From the NCBI RefSeq assembly GCF_037038585.1, contig NC_092523.1, positions 48,377,501-48,441,500 of the forward strand: 64,000 bases of DNA, read 5' to 3'. The notes beneath the pieces were generated by a model. That model had not been told where the DNA came from. It did no database searches and was given only the letters and a program-made list of their open reading frames with translations. Shown in pieces: positions 1-35,501 of the stretch (position 1 is the stretch's first letter; every line of letters starts with the position of its first letter). Source of the DNA: Patagioenas fasciata (Eukaryota; Chordata; Aves; Columbiformes; Columbidae). Made by a program: the position numbers and the translations under genes.

Positions 1-450
1 CTCGCAATCCTGCAAAAAGTTTTACTCACACCCATGGCAGCAAGGCAAGCGGAGTCTCCATCCCAGGGGGAGCTCTCGGTGGCAGCATCTTCCTCGTGCT
101 CCAAGAGACCCGTGACAATGGGCGGAGTCTCGACAAGAGTCCCGTTTTTTTTATTGACTGATCAGACCTGACTGTAGGCATTCCAGAAACTTCTCTGCAC
201 CCCCACACTGGCTGTGGGGTGCCCCTGAAGCCTCCAAACATCCCCCAAACTGGCTGCAGGTGCCCAGCGACTCACTGGCACCTCAGCACTCCCCTCTCCT
301 AATGGCCCTGGCCAGGGTGCTCTGAGGACAAACAAAATAAGCTGTTAGCCTCGAGTAGCAGAGAGAGAGGGAGGTGTGCCTACTCCTTCCATGATGAAGG
401 AGGGAGGGAGAGAGAGGGGTTTGCATCCTGCCACAAACAATACCATGACA
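1..450 (-). mobile_element. partial retroviral LTR (endogenous retrovirus), antisense
   Basis: Read on the minus strand, the block has the layout of a retroviral LTR. A U3-like stretch starts with TG near 450. A poly(A) signal AATAAA lies at 155-150, followed within a few bases by a GC-richer R/U5-like stretch. The left edge of the window cuts it, so the U5 end, primer-binding site and any internal retroviral sequence are not visible. No coding frame of a retroviral protein is seen. The boundary at 450 is placed only on the terminal TG/CA dinucleotide, and no target-site duplication can be tested. The family is unknown. Alternatively this is unique intron sequence with a chance poly(A) motif. 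Confidence 0.5.
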
Positions 451-1579
451 GAATTTATCACATTTGAGAATTCTGATTGGTAACATACCAAGATCTTCCC
501 AGAGGGGGAAAGCAGAGGTTTCAGTTACAGTCATCAAAACCATTTATTATCATTTTCCTAGATTCACTTTTAGTAGCATACCTATGTACTGAAAGTGAAA
601 AAAATTCATTTTCCCACAGGAATAGATACTTTGTGGCTTTATGGACCTGATTTTGTACAGCAATTCAGTACTGCTGGTATTTGTGTAGGCACTGAACTGG
701 ACAAGCTGGAGTTTCAAGTGTATTGATACCCAAGTACTACCTGCTTTGAAACAGATGGAATTTCTGTGTGCTGAGGGTTTCTGGAAAGCCTGCTACTAAA
801 TACTGTAGGTATTTAAATTAGTGCTCCCTTGAAAATCTAGCTCTGTGTAGCCAGGTTAGGAGTGAGCTCAAAGATATCATCTTTTCTGGTATGGCTCAAT
901 TTTATTGTTTGTGTCAACAGCACATTCTGATGATAGCTTGTAATTGTTTTATGTCTTGAAGCAGGGGTTCCTAAATCATGATCCCACTTGTGGACTGTGT
1001 GATGGTGGTGAGTGGCCCACAGTTATCTACAGAACCTTGCTGAGTGGTGTGTTCTGTTGTTTTTTTCAATTTACAGTATGGAGATAGAGGTACATCGTGA
1101 TGATTAAAACTCATTCTTTGTTCACATCCTGATGTGTGCTTGCTATGTTATTTTGAGGGTAGACAGTCACGTTTAAGATCTAGCAAAGCACTTTAAGTGC
1201 ATGGCAGGAGACCGTTCATTGTTAAAATTCAGCACATATTTCCATACTGCAATGGATCAGGCCCCTCGTTATTGGTGCCCAAAGTTCCTTAGCTCTAAAA
1301 CAGTACATAATGTGATCATGGTTTTTCATGAGAGGTAGGTCATTAAGGCTTATGAAGCACTTTGAAGTTCCCAGATGGGATATGCTCTAGAGTATTAATT
1401 AGTTAACTAGGCATTTTTAATCACTGTAAAATGTTTGTCTTGCTTGTATGTTATCATTTGACCTCTTGCTTGTGCTTTGACTGTAGGCATTCAGTTCATC
1501 AAACACTCTTAACATTGTTATTTGTTTGTTTCTGATTATTGGGACATGACAGCTTTAATCCCTGAAGCATGATACAGGT

Positions 1580-1601
1580 GTTTTTTTTTTTTTTTTTTTT
1601 T
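1580..1601. repeat. poly(T) homopolymer
   Basis: Uninterrupted run of about 22 T in a TNKS intron. On the antisense strand it is a poly(A) tract. No retroposed gene sequence is recognised next to it. Confidence 0.9.
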
Positions 1602-4329
1602 CATTTGTTGTGTTTGAGGAAGCTTTTTCTTCCTGTTTACTTTTTTCGTTCCTTGAATTTCAATTACTTCATGAGATGTAGTCATATGTACTAAGCTCTT
1701 TGATCCTGTCTAGTTGTATTTTTTACAAGAGAGGGTGCTCACAAGCTGGTGAATCTCATCATTCTGCAATAGCAGCCTCACAGTGGATATCCATTTGTTC
1801 TTCAAACAGCACGCTCGTGAGCAGTTTAAATAAATCTCTGCCATTTTGGTGCTTTTTTTGCTGAGGTGTTTACAGTGAACAAATTGATTCTTAGCCTTTG
1901 TTTTTGTGGGCTAAAAGCCTCAAACACTTCGTCTTCCTTCCCTCATAAGGAAACATTGCCACTTCCTAATCCTCTCTATAACCCTTGTCTTTACCAGCAC
2001 TGGAGTAAATCTTGGAGCTCAGGCAGCAAAAATGGAATTCATTCCCCCATGGCCTTACACGATGGCACTTCCGTATCTTTAATATAAATGCTGGACTAAT
2101 GCATACTGGGATTGTGTTCCCCTTTTTAATAGACATGACACAGTAGTACTCAGACCCTTCATGTAGTCTTATAGTACACAGAGAATCTCGATTTTTTTTT
2201 TTCTTGCTATTTTTTTGTATTCGTGCCCTTCACACAATTCTCCTGTGCCAAGATCATTAATGAAAATATTAAAACAAAAGTATCCCACAACCAGTCACTG
2301 AGCAGAGTCCCCCTTTCAAAGTGTTCAGTTCTTCAACCAATCTCTATTTTTCCATATGAAATAAATAAAAATTTCCAATGTGATCCCATTGCAAATGCTT
2401 ACTGAAGTGTGGATGGAGGAGACTTACCATATTTCCTTCACTTTGCAACCATTTCTTCTGTCAAAGGAAAGATACTGTGTAAGTCAGCTTAAATCTACCT
2501 TCTCAAAACCACTGCTGATTACAGAGCAACAATTTGAAAAAGATGAGTAGCTGGGGCTTCAAAGGAAGTGGAACTTTCTTCTGAAATACAGCACCAAAAG
2601 GCAGACAGCTGATCCAGAAAAGATCCTCTAATAGTGGATTTAGGAGACAGAGTCATATAAAGTTTGTAGATTGAAGATCATTTGTGATTGTCTTAGTAAC
2701 AGAGAGAAAGCTGCTGTTTTTATGAGGAGCAGCTGTGATCTGTGTCAGACAGCAAAAGTGAGATAATAGGATGTATGTTTGAGTAGGCTTTTCTTGTTTT
2801 GCGAAATAGGCTGAAGCGTAGTAAAGACTAAGCTTTAGGAATTTTGCTTGAGAGGAACGAGGAATGGTTTGTGATCTTGATTTTGCAGAATTTGACTGTC
2901 AACTGTAAATCTAAAGCACAGGTGAGAATCCTTGGAATTTTTTTCAAGAATGTTGATCATAAATGTCTATGGTTTTAAATGCCATACCCAGTTTTTACTT
3001 GTTTGCCTAAACTGCAGTGTGAAACAGCACTTCACATTGCTGCTTATTTGATATTGAATATCTTCAAAGTACCTTATGAAACAGAAATGCAGAGCATCTT
3101 TAAAGAATCCTCCAACATAAACTATTTTTATTAGACCTGTTAGCAAATCTTCAAGTGCATTGATTTTATCTTTGAGGATGGTTGAAATCCTTGGTTTAAA
3201 AATAAACTTATTTGAAGGTGATGAAAAAGTCGCTTTCATCCTGTTTTGTTGTATTGCTAGGTAGTTGGATACCTCTTATAACTATCTCCTTGTCTGAATT
3301 TACAGATACATGGGAAATTTAATATGTTTAGAAAGACGTTTGACTTTCTAGCAGTGCAGAAGAAAAGGATTGAAGTCTTTTCTGAACTGGGATGATTGTT
3401 GGAAAGAAAGACCTGCAAGTATGCAAGTTCCCTGGTGTCATGGGCAAGCGTAGAGATGCCATGAATGCTATTGGTTTGACTGTGTTATGTTTCTAAAGGA
3501 TACTGTTGAAACTGTTCTTCTGCAAGAAAAAAAATGAGCCTTTCTAAGGTATATTAGGCAGATAGTGTCCTTATTCATGATGGTAGCAGAAATGGCTTCA
3601 ATCTGCCCTGCTAGGAAGGTCTTGCTTTATGGATCTTTGCATATTAAGTTATTTCTGTGCATTGGAGTAGCAAGTTGCCAGCTTTTCGTGGTCATGGATT
3701 TGAGAACAGTCACCATCTATCTAGACCCACACAAGAAACTTGAATGGTTTTGAATAATATTGTTGTGTAATACATTTGCTTCCAACATTTCAGTTAGAGG
3801 TGTGATTTTCTCAGGAAAGAACAAGCATTGAAAAATTAAATTTCCTTTCAGAAACGTGGCAGGCTCTGGACTATGTTGGTTATCGACATGAAGAACTGTG
3901 TCATCTGTTGTGATTGCATGGTTCAACTTTTCTCACTGCTTAGACATCCAAACTTAATTACATTAATCTTAAGCTTTTATGCAAAGGAACAACTGTGGAC
4001 ATATGGCTGGATCATATAGGAGCTTTCAGAGTGAACCTAGATTTTTGTTGTTTTGTTGTTCCTTTTCTTTTTTTCCTCCTTTTTTTTTGGTCCTTTTTTT
4101 TTTTCCTTCTGACAGAGCTTGAAATTGCCACCAGCACCTCTTCACTCCTATCCTGTTTATTGTTAGTGATGAACAGAGACACAAGACATACTGCATGTTG
4201 TCCTCAGAATAACCACAGGAGGAGAGCAGTTAGAACACTTGCATTGCAGAGAAGGGTACCATGATACTGGAATTGCTGGCAGAGCAAAAGTTTCACATGT
4301 GATTTTTAGGATGTGCATCTTCTAGAAGG

Positions 4330-4385
4330 ATCTTGGATGAGATGATCTTTTGAGGTCCCTTCCAATCCCTAACATTCTGTGATCT
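4330..4385 (+). mobile_element. CR1 LINE 3' tail (short)
   Basis: Contains the characteristic CR1 3' end: a GATGATCTTTTGAGGTCCC block, then CCTTCCAAT, ending in the ATTCTGTGAT octamer-type tail. The tail at the right end places the element in sense orientation on the plus strand. Only about 55 bp remain, typical of severe 5' truncation of CR1. Confidence 0.8.
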
Positions 4386-7300
4386 CACAGCGAAAAATGC
4401 AGTGCTTGGAAGCTGTTGCATTTTGTGCTGCTGTAGTGTCAAGCAGTAGGAGGATATTTAGGATATTTGATACCAGGAGAAAGCAGGTATGCTTATGAAG
4501 TCCTATAAAATCGTTTCCTGAACAGGTCCCAGCTGTTGAGCAGCCACAAGTGCCTGGCAGCCAGGGGAATGTTGCTGTAGCTGTGTGTGCTGCTCTGAGG
4601 CTGCGGCAGTGCAGGAGGAAAAATCTCTTCACTGTCTGATGAGATGTGACCATTTTGATTTCTCTACTGCTTCTATGCAGGTTGAGGAAAAGTAAATGAA
4701 AGGGATAAAAGGGAAGAACAGAAGGAATTCTGCATTGGGAAATACTGTATAAGATGGTATCTTTCAATGAAAAACCTTATTTTAAAACACTTTTTGATAA
4801 CTGCGCTCTGCTTTTTTTTGCTGCGGTGTGAGCAGTGGAGTGACTGCTTTCATGCTAAAAGGTGAAGAAACTGGATCCAGAGTCAGCGTGCTGTAGAATA
4901 GAAGCTGTCATATCTGTCATTTTTAACTCCTTGCATAAAACCCACCTGTAAAGTAATTGAGAGCTGCAGCCTCCTAATTTCAGACTGCTTATAAAGGGGA
5001 CTGGTTGAGTATTTATCTCTTTTTTTCTTTTTTATTAGTACAGCTGCAACAATCTGCCTTCTCAGCACACAAATAAGGCGGTACGCCTAGGATATTTAAC
5101 GTTTTGTCAAACAGAATTTAAAACTTTAGCTTTAAATTTGAAAGGGCATATGTTTTTAAACTTAGTGTTGAGCAGTGGTTAACCCAGGCATATGTATTAC
5201 CAGGTTTGATTTTTTATGAGAGTTTAATTCCAGTTTGTGTGTCAATTTGTAATGCTTAAATTGATTTTCATTTGGAAATAAATCCTGTTACTTTTTGCCT
5301 TACTGCAGTACATTCTTAGGCTGTTTTCAGACAAGTGCTGTGTGATTGGTGAGAGCAGATGTGTCTTGAAGTGAACATACTCCCCATGAAATTGCCTTGC
5401 AAAGCCTAATTCTGCTCTTGAGGGAAAGAACAGCTTCATTTGGCGCATGCATCCCTCTGTCAGCTGCAGCCCTCTTTGTCCCAGGAGAAAGCAGGCATTT
5501 CTTCAAATGGCTGGTGTTCTTCTGCCACAAGAATTGGTTACTGGCAAAGATAATTATTTGGAGGCGAAAGGAGACCTGCATGGGACATGTGAGATGACAG
5601 ATCTGATGACTCCGCCAGTGTTCTTTTCAAATGAATATTAACATTTTTTCCAGGTACACAGTCGGTATCAAATTGTGCAGCATGAATGCCTTACTGCTGT
5701 TCTTTGACAATTTGTTCAGTACAGACATGTTTAACACAGGAATTCAGTGACAGAGAAGACATTAGTTATGGTTCTTTTTCTTGGGCAAATAGAGTGTTAC
5801 CAGCTACATCCAGAATCCACAAGACTCATTTCATTCTGCCTTTACCATGATTGAACACCTGTAGCCCCAGACTTCTGCTTTTCTCTGTGCCGTTATCAGT
5901 GGTGAAAGGTATCCAGTGTCCTGAAACAGAGGATCATCATCTGAACAAAATGATGGATTTGGGACATTCAGCATCTAGTTAATATTTATGATAGCAGTAA
6001 GTTTTTATGTAAAACAAAACTTTTAGGGAAATCCCATTAGAGTGGCATGAGCTGAGCACGGTTAGAAGAAAGCAGAACTGTTCTCCTGTACATCTTCCTG
6101 CAAGAGAGGTTTGTGATCTGAGAAATTCCTGCTTTATCAGTCTGTAGAACTGTTCAGGGATATAGAAGAATTTCAGACAATATCGGATCACAGTCCACTT
6201 TATTTGTGTGATAGCTCTTTGTTCTTTCCTGTGGCTCGATATTGTTGCATTGCAGGTATTTTACTTATTTTTTTTACCATATCTGGTAGTAGATATTTTC
6301 TATATAGTTACTCCCTAATTAAATTTCATTTAGTTACAGAATATGCATCTTACCCAAAATGTTTTTTCACTAGTTTTCGTGGAAAGGTAGTGGGATTTGC
6401 AGGCTGCATTTTCGGTGATAAATAACAAGTAAAACCTGTGTTCACTGCCACCACAAAGATTTTGGGAAGGTAAAAAGGTGGGTTTTTACAGCAACAGAGT
6501 CTATTATGCATGCGGTTCACAGCCTGCAATCCGTAGGCTTGGAAACAGATAACAGGTTCTGAGTTGCTTGCAGAGAATATAGAGTAGTTCTGTATTTCAT
6601 AAAGTGGTAAAAAAGCTGTTGGATATTTGCATTTAAATTTGTCATGAATCGCTGCTAGGTACAAAGTATCTTCTTGAAAGGTTATTTTCATGAGGGTTTT
6701 TTCTGCTTCTTGAAGCTCTCAATTACTCTCTTCTTTCTCTGATAGTGAACCCATGGAGATGCTTCTAGTTATTTAGATACTCTCTTAGATCTCCACAGAC
6801 AGGTTTCCATTATATCATACTCTTTGAAAGTGAGACTCCATTTTACCTGTTTATACAGTCTTGTATTGAGTAGAATTATATCTAGTTATACTTAACATGT
6901 CTGTAAAAATACAAAAAGTGAGGAGGAAATGGACTCTTTGTATCCAATCTTTTTTTCCCCCACTCCTTCATAGAATTCCTAATCTGACCTCTTTGTTTTG
7001 CTTTAATTCTTGGTGCTGAGTAATGCTGAATTAATTCCCTTTCTGAAAATGACAGATGGTAATTTCCTTAAAGCTAGAAGATCTTTGAATTTTTTTAGTT
7101 AATTATTTACCTCTTTCTTCTCTTCTGTGAGAGTTTTGCTTTTCTTGCCCAAGGTTGATCTTCATTGAATTTGTCAAAAGCTTGATCACTATTTTAAGTA
7201 TGGTTTTAAGGATCCTGTGTTGTCTGTTAGCCATGCAAATGAATACCCTGCGTTGTTAAAAGACAAGAAAGCATCTGCAGTAAATAATCTTGAGACTGGA

Positions 7301-7469
7301 GTGTTTACTTATTTTGTCATTTGGTTTTGTTTAGTTGCAATGCAGAGGGATCGATAGATAAATTTGGATGCCAGAAAATTCTTGTTATTGCTCTTCTTAT
7401 TAGCGCAGGGACAGGTGCAGGCTTTTAATTATAACAATGTTTTATTTGGTATTGCTGCTGATTTTTCAG

Positions 7470-30288
<22,819 letters not shown>

Positions 30289-33200
30289 TAGCTACAGACC
30301 AGTGAAGAAGGATGTGACTTCGATCTCGGGCTGGATGGATACATGTTTCAGAAAATTAGTATCATATAAAATCCTTAACAACCTGGAAATAAGCTGTATG
30401 TCTTTTATAAAGCATTGCTGTCTTGACGAATACGATATGAGTAACTCTTGCATACTCAACTGCTACTGTTCCTTCTGAGGAAAGTTTACAAGGGACTGCC
30501 TTTTAATAATATATCTCAGGCTCCTAGTCTCTGCAGTTACCATGTGTAAAATAATACTTTGATCTAGACTTTGGGAACATTATTGTGCAAATGGAAATTT
30601 TATCAATGCCATCTCACATGCTAAAATTTCAGACACTACTATTCTAGTTATTTTATTTGCAGATAAATTGCGTATAAGCCCAATACTTTTTGTTTCAGCG
30701 TACACCATTCATTTTATGTTTTCAAGAGATCCTAGTCAACTATTTATTTTCCTTTTGTATTCTGAAGTTGAGCCGAAACCTTCTTAAAGATATTTTGCAC
30801 AAAGTCGATTTGACTAAAATCATTAACAATGCAATATGAATTTCACCTGAGAAGTGGCTAGGTCCAGTTCTTCAATATAGGCTTTTTTAGCATGCTTCTG
30901 AGCAAACAATAATATGAGTGAGGGTAACTTTAGAGTGGAAACAAATGTCAGTTGGCTGCTTTGTCTGAGTTTTCTGGGAGAAGCCCTGGAAGTGTTCGCA
31001 AGGGTAAAACCAGCCCTTGTGCTTGGAAAGACTTCATGAAGCACAGATCAATGCCCTCTGCTGGCATGTCTGAAAGAACATTTTATAAGGCTCCTAATAA
31101 GTACTTGCAGTTTGTGAAATGTTCTCCAGTTACAGTGGCAGTTACAGTTTTGCTTGGAGATATGGGTGAAAAGCCAGAAGGTTTCATGCAGGAGGGTGTA
31201 TCTGGTTCATGTCCCTCTGTAATATGAGACCTGGGAGATGAGTTTCAAACCAGTAAGGGAGGGTGTATTGTAGCAGTTTTGTGTCACGTCTTTATGTGTG
31301 ACATCACAGTTGCAGAGCGTAAGGTATTTACAAAAATAATAGTGCTTTTAAATATAGATTTTACATTTTGTTGAAAATGAAGTTTTAAAACATCAGTTGA
31401 CAAGTGGATTTGTTTACAGGTATACCAGAGAACAAAGCTGGGATTTATTCACTCTAATCCCTTTCTCTGAAAGTTCCCAGGTTTATTTCACTGGGTAGGA
31501 GAAAGTTATTTTTAAACATTGCATAGCACAGCATCAAACAATTTCAAAAGTCCCCCTCGTGGAGGATAAGCATTTAAAAAAAGTAGAAACAGATTCCTTT
31601 TTTGTGTTGGATTTACAACTTCAGAGAAGGCTGGAAATCAAACTGTGTTAATTTTTTTCTTAACAATTAATACCAGGAGATGTGCTTCAGTGTTGAGCAT
31701 GTAACGACTGGAGAAGTACTATTCTTTTGAACACAACACACTACTTTTCTCTGTCAACCAGCACTGTTTAGTATCTGATGATCCAGTTCATGCGTTCAGG
31801 TTTTATCGCCTTAAAGCAAGGAAATTACAGAATAGTGTGCTTTTAGTTCACAAAAATATATGTGCTCCCCACAAGTAGGATTTTGTTGACATTTTTGGAT
31901 AAAACAAATGTAAACCTGAAGAGCTTTTCACTTTCAGCATTAAGACACAGAATTTTAATTTTTAACATTGAGACATCAATGTTGAAGTAAGTTATCCTCA
32001 CAGAGGAACTTCACCCACTGTAAAATCAGTCATGTGATGCAATCTGGCTACCTGCAAACCATCTGTTTGTAATATCTCTAAAGAAAACCTTAGAAATAGC
32101 AATATTCCAACAGATCTTGAACTTTGCATTTTATTTTTCTTAAGCTGGCAGTGGATACACAGTTCTTGCTTCATTTTGTGATCTACTTGAATCTGTAGCT
32201 TTGAAGTCCAAGCCAGACTCCAGCCTAGTTGTCCTTTTAATCAAATTTCATTGATAAAACTGGGTGCTTGTATTTTGGCTACTTGTTTAATAGTGTTAGG
32301 ATTGCAAAGATCACCACTAGGCTTTGAAGCTTTGTATTCATCATTTAAGTTTGGGGTTTGTTTATAACTTAGTTAATAATGGAGTGAAGGTATGTGCCTA
32401 TCTACACTAGGGTTTCAGATAGTGTGGAGAGTGAGTGCTCACCATCCCCAGTTAGACATAGTTTTAAATGGTAAAACAGTTGTGCTGCTTAGGTAAGCAA
32501 AATGTTTGATGTGGGTGTGGAAGTTAAAAGCTTTACATCTTTCAAAAACAAGAACAAACCTAAAACCAAAAACCCCACCAAGCCTGCACCAGATTCTGTT
32601 CTTGCTTGTTGTTTCCTGTGTGCTGATTGAGCTAATGGCTACTCTGGATTTCTTCTGCAGCCTTAAACTTCTAGAAGATAAAAATACTGTCCAGTATCTG
32701 ATATTCTGTGCAGAGTAAAGGTGCTGTGTGAGGAAATAATTTTGCAGTGGTTTTTGTCTCGTAATGATGTGATCTTGTATCTGTTTGTGGCCAGATGGGG
32801 GAGTACCCAGGCCTGATGATGCATCTGGGTGTTGCAGAAACCCATGCAGGAGTAATATCTGCCCCTCCTGGTGTATATTGTTCTGGCTTCTCTTACAATT
32901 TAAAACAAAGTGAGGATCTGTCCATCAAAGTTACCCATGGAAAGGCTGCTCATGATTTGGGTAGCAGAGCTGCAGGTTGTTCATGGTACAGATGCTGCTG
33001 CTTTATCTGAGGGAGTTAACTTGATGCTTCCTATTTCTAGAGAATGAGACCTTAAAAACAGCCTGCCCTTATAACCAGGCAGCTGCTGCCTCCTGAGAAA
33101 TGAAGTTTTTGACTTCCTGAGAAAGGCAGTCCCCTGACAATGGATACTCATTTGCAGCCTTGGGTCACCAGCTGTGGCAAGGTAGGAGCTGAGGATGCAA

Positions 33201-33536
33201 GAACATGCTGGGCTAAGCCACCTCATTGGCGTGGGAGCCTGCTGGACACCTCGCAGTGGCTCCAGAAAGAGCTGTTCCTACTGGGACAGAACATGGTGTC
33301 TGCTGAGGAAAGGATGGTTGTCTCTCAGGCCCACTGATTTTTGTCCGTGTCCCTTTGAGAGGCAGCATTTTGAAACATCTCTGCAGTTTGTGACAGGACC
33401 TTAATAGGCAAAACAGAAGGAAACTTCACCATGTAGCAAAGAAGGGAGGGTTTTGCTCTCCATTGCTGAAACTGTTTCCATGAGACAGATGATTTGGGTA
33501 CCTAGTGCAGGGTGCCTTTGCAGTCTGAATGCTGTC

Positions 33537-33542
33537 AATAAA
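33537..33542 (+). promoter_or_regulatory. TNKS: candidate poly(A) signal AATAAA (proximal)
   Basis: Canonical hexamer within GTCAATAAAACTTC, about 3.25 kb after the TNKS stop codon. A shorter 3'UTR isoform could end shortly after it. Confidence 0.5.
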
Positions 33543-35276
33543 ACTTCTGCTAGGATTAAAATACCTTAATAAGGTGTATCTAATTTTCTCATCCCTATTT
33601 TTATCTATCAGTCTATTTTGATTCCAGCTCCACAGAGACTGTTAGAAACCTCTGTTACTATTTCCACCATTTTGCAGTCACTATTGGTCTATAGTCCAAG
33701 GAATGAGCAATGTGTTTTCTAACCTCTGTTTCGAATGTTTGCACGTGATGCAATTGAATCCCACTGCATTATGCAGCAGGATTTTATCTTGCCTGCAAAC
33801 TTTTGTACTTTCTTTGTTGATAACGGAATACCGAAAAACAGAATTCTGCACTGAAGCAAACAGCCTTGCAAAATGTTCTGCACTGCAGGCTTTGGTGAGC
33901 AGCAGACACAGAAGAGGCATGTGAGAAACAAGTAGCTTATGGAGGACGCTTCCGTGGTTCTGGAAACCACCTCCTTGTAGGTTAGCGGAGACTTCTCCCC
34001 ATGAATGCATGAGGTGCTGAGGGACGCCAACACATCATGCCACTGTGTGCGCAGCCTGCGGGAACTACTTAGTGGCAAATCTTCTCAAAAAAGTCTCCTG
34101 CATCCCTGCAGTGAAGTCAGAGGTCCTGCACGGTACGCACTACCTGGAATTTTCACATAGGACTGTTAACAGAAACTACCCAGAACAGTTTTTCTTTTCC
34201 AAAAGACTGGGAAAAAGGAAGGCTCCAACCACAAAACAGATTAGTTGGAACATTGCTAATCATTCTCAGAAGCTGAAGTTCCGTAAATGCGCAAATTTAT
34301 TTTTATTGGGATTTTTTCCTTTCCATGCTACTGCGCCACAGAAAATCTAACTCAGAAATTTAAGAGGAGATGCATCTACTGCGTATTTAATTCATGTCAA
34401 GCTATGCTGCAGAGCTGCTGGGGAAGACGTGGGGAAGTAGAGTCCCCTCTAGCCAGTGACAGGGAGTGCCCTGTGAGGCTCCACAGCCTTGAATCCAGTG
34501 GTGATGGGAGGTGGTGGCTTTGGCACAGGTTAGAGCACACTCCTGGTCTTTGAGGCGGGACACATGCACAGGGATGGAGTGGCAGTGTTCCCTGCTGAAC
34601 ACAACTAGATGTGCAACCTAGAGAGGATCAGGGCACAGCACACGTGGGAACTTGCGCAGTAAGGTGGAGGAGCCCGTGAGTCAGTAGGGAGCACAAAACA
34701 CAGGTGCATTTCCCATGACACTAACATGTCTGCCTGGCAGGTTGTGTAATCTGACTGGCTTTGATTATCTCTATTTCTGTCTTACAGAACCTGTTGGTGA
34801 CAAGTTTTGGTGTTGGTTCCGTTAATTACTAAAGTAGTTTGATTAGTGTCTCTGTATTACAAGGTAATTTTGACACTTTCCTCTTAACATCTGCAGAACT
34901 TGCTTCAGCTTTGGAAATTGAAATGGGGATTTTTCTGTGTCACAGTCCCATAAGCTTGTGCATCTTCATTCCTAATTGCTTTCTTTGCCAACCCAAATGG
35001 CAACATACCTGGGGGTTGAGGTTTTAGACCTATTTTTCTATAACTTGTTCTCATAACTAGCCCTGTATGTTTCCTCTCTTGGTTGCTAATTACCTGGAGC
35101 TGGGATATCATTTATTTATTTCCTCCTTTACCCTCTCTCTCCAAGAAGACAATAGGCAGGTTCTCAGCCTACCTACATGGTGGACTTAAGGTAACATCTC
35201 TGTAATAACTGAGTTTGATCTATAAATGTGCTTGGCTAAATGTCTGATCTGCAATACTTGTAATAGTTTAAAATTC

Positions 35277-35282
35277 AATAAA
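35277..35282 (+). promoter_or_regulatory. TNKS: candidate poly(A) signal AATAAA
   Basis: Canonical hexamer in TTCAATAAATAC, followed by a TTTTTAAC stretch. It lies about 5.0 kb after the stop codon. Confidence 0.5.
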
Positions 35283-35386
35283 TACATTTTTAACAGTTGC
35301 TCTATGAAAGCTGAGTGTTTGTACAAACTGCTAGTCAGTCTTGCTCTTAGGACAAACCTGCTCCAGCCACAACTGTTGAAAACAGG

Positions 35387-35398
35387 TTTATTTTTATT
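35387..35398 (-). promoter_or_regulatory. DUSP4: candidate DUSP4 poly(A) signals
   Basis: On the minus strand two AATAAA hexamers stand side by side here, the first found after the DUSP4 stop codon going downstream in a suitable T/A-rich setting. Confidence 0.45.
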
Positions 35399-35430
35399 TT
35401 CTCCAAACAATTTTTCTCCCTCCCTCAGGA

Positions 35431-35440
35431 AATAAATAAA
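35431..35440 (+). promoter_or_regulatory. TNKS: candidate distal poly(A) signal, overlapping AATAAATAAA
   Basis: Two overlapping AATAAA hexamers (35431 and 35435), about 13 bp before an 18-base genomic A-run. This is the best candidate for the long TNKS transcript end. The A-run means oligo-dT-primed cDNA ends here could be artefacts. Confidence 0.55.
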
Positions 35441-35452
35441 AAGTTAATTTCT

Positions 35453-35470
35453 AAAAAAAAAAAAAAAAAA
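35453..35470. repeat. poly(A) run between the two convergent genes
   Basis: Eighteen consecutive A, followed by CCCACCACACACG. It sits between TNKS and DUSP4 3' ends. On the DUSP4 strand it is a T-run. Confidence 0.9.
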
Positions 35471-35493
35471 CCCACCACACACGAAACCATACA

Positions 35494-35501
35494 TATGTAC
35501 A
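35494..35501 (-). promoter_or_regulatory. DUSP4: Pumilio response element in DUSP4 3'UTR
   Basis: Minus strand reads TGTACATA, a perfect match to the UGUANAUA motif bound by PUM1/PUM2, within the inferred DUSP4 3'UTR. The match is exact. Function is inference. Confidence 0.45.

Larger units (their letters stand above)
451..7469 (+). other. TNKS: TNKS intron (5' part outside window)
   Basis: About 7 kb of AT-rich intron before the first visible TNKS exon. I looked for the preceding ankyrin exon (the segment that ends just before MNALD in the family) and did not find it, so it lies left of the window. The intron holds a T-run at about 1580-1601, a short CR1 tail at 4330-4385 and T-rich patches near 4060-4110. 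The rest is unremarkable. Confidence 0.75.
30289..35440 (+). other. TNKS: TNKS 3' untranslated region (inferred)
   Basis: About 5.2 kb from the stop codon to the last strong plus-strand poly(A) signals. There are no credible coding frames. The length agrees with the long 3'UTR known for tankyrase-1 mRNA. AU-rich stretches are common. Shorter isoforms ending after 33,537 or 35,277 are possible. The true end is not provable from sequence alone. Confidence 0.65.

Noticed and set aside
960..1090. Possible hAT-type DNA transposon remnant (GCAGGGGTTCCTAAATC start)
   Set aside because: The resemblance to hAT-derived ends is weak, and no terminal inverted repeat or target duplication could be found by eye.
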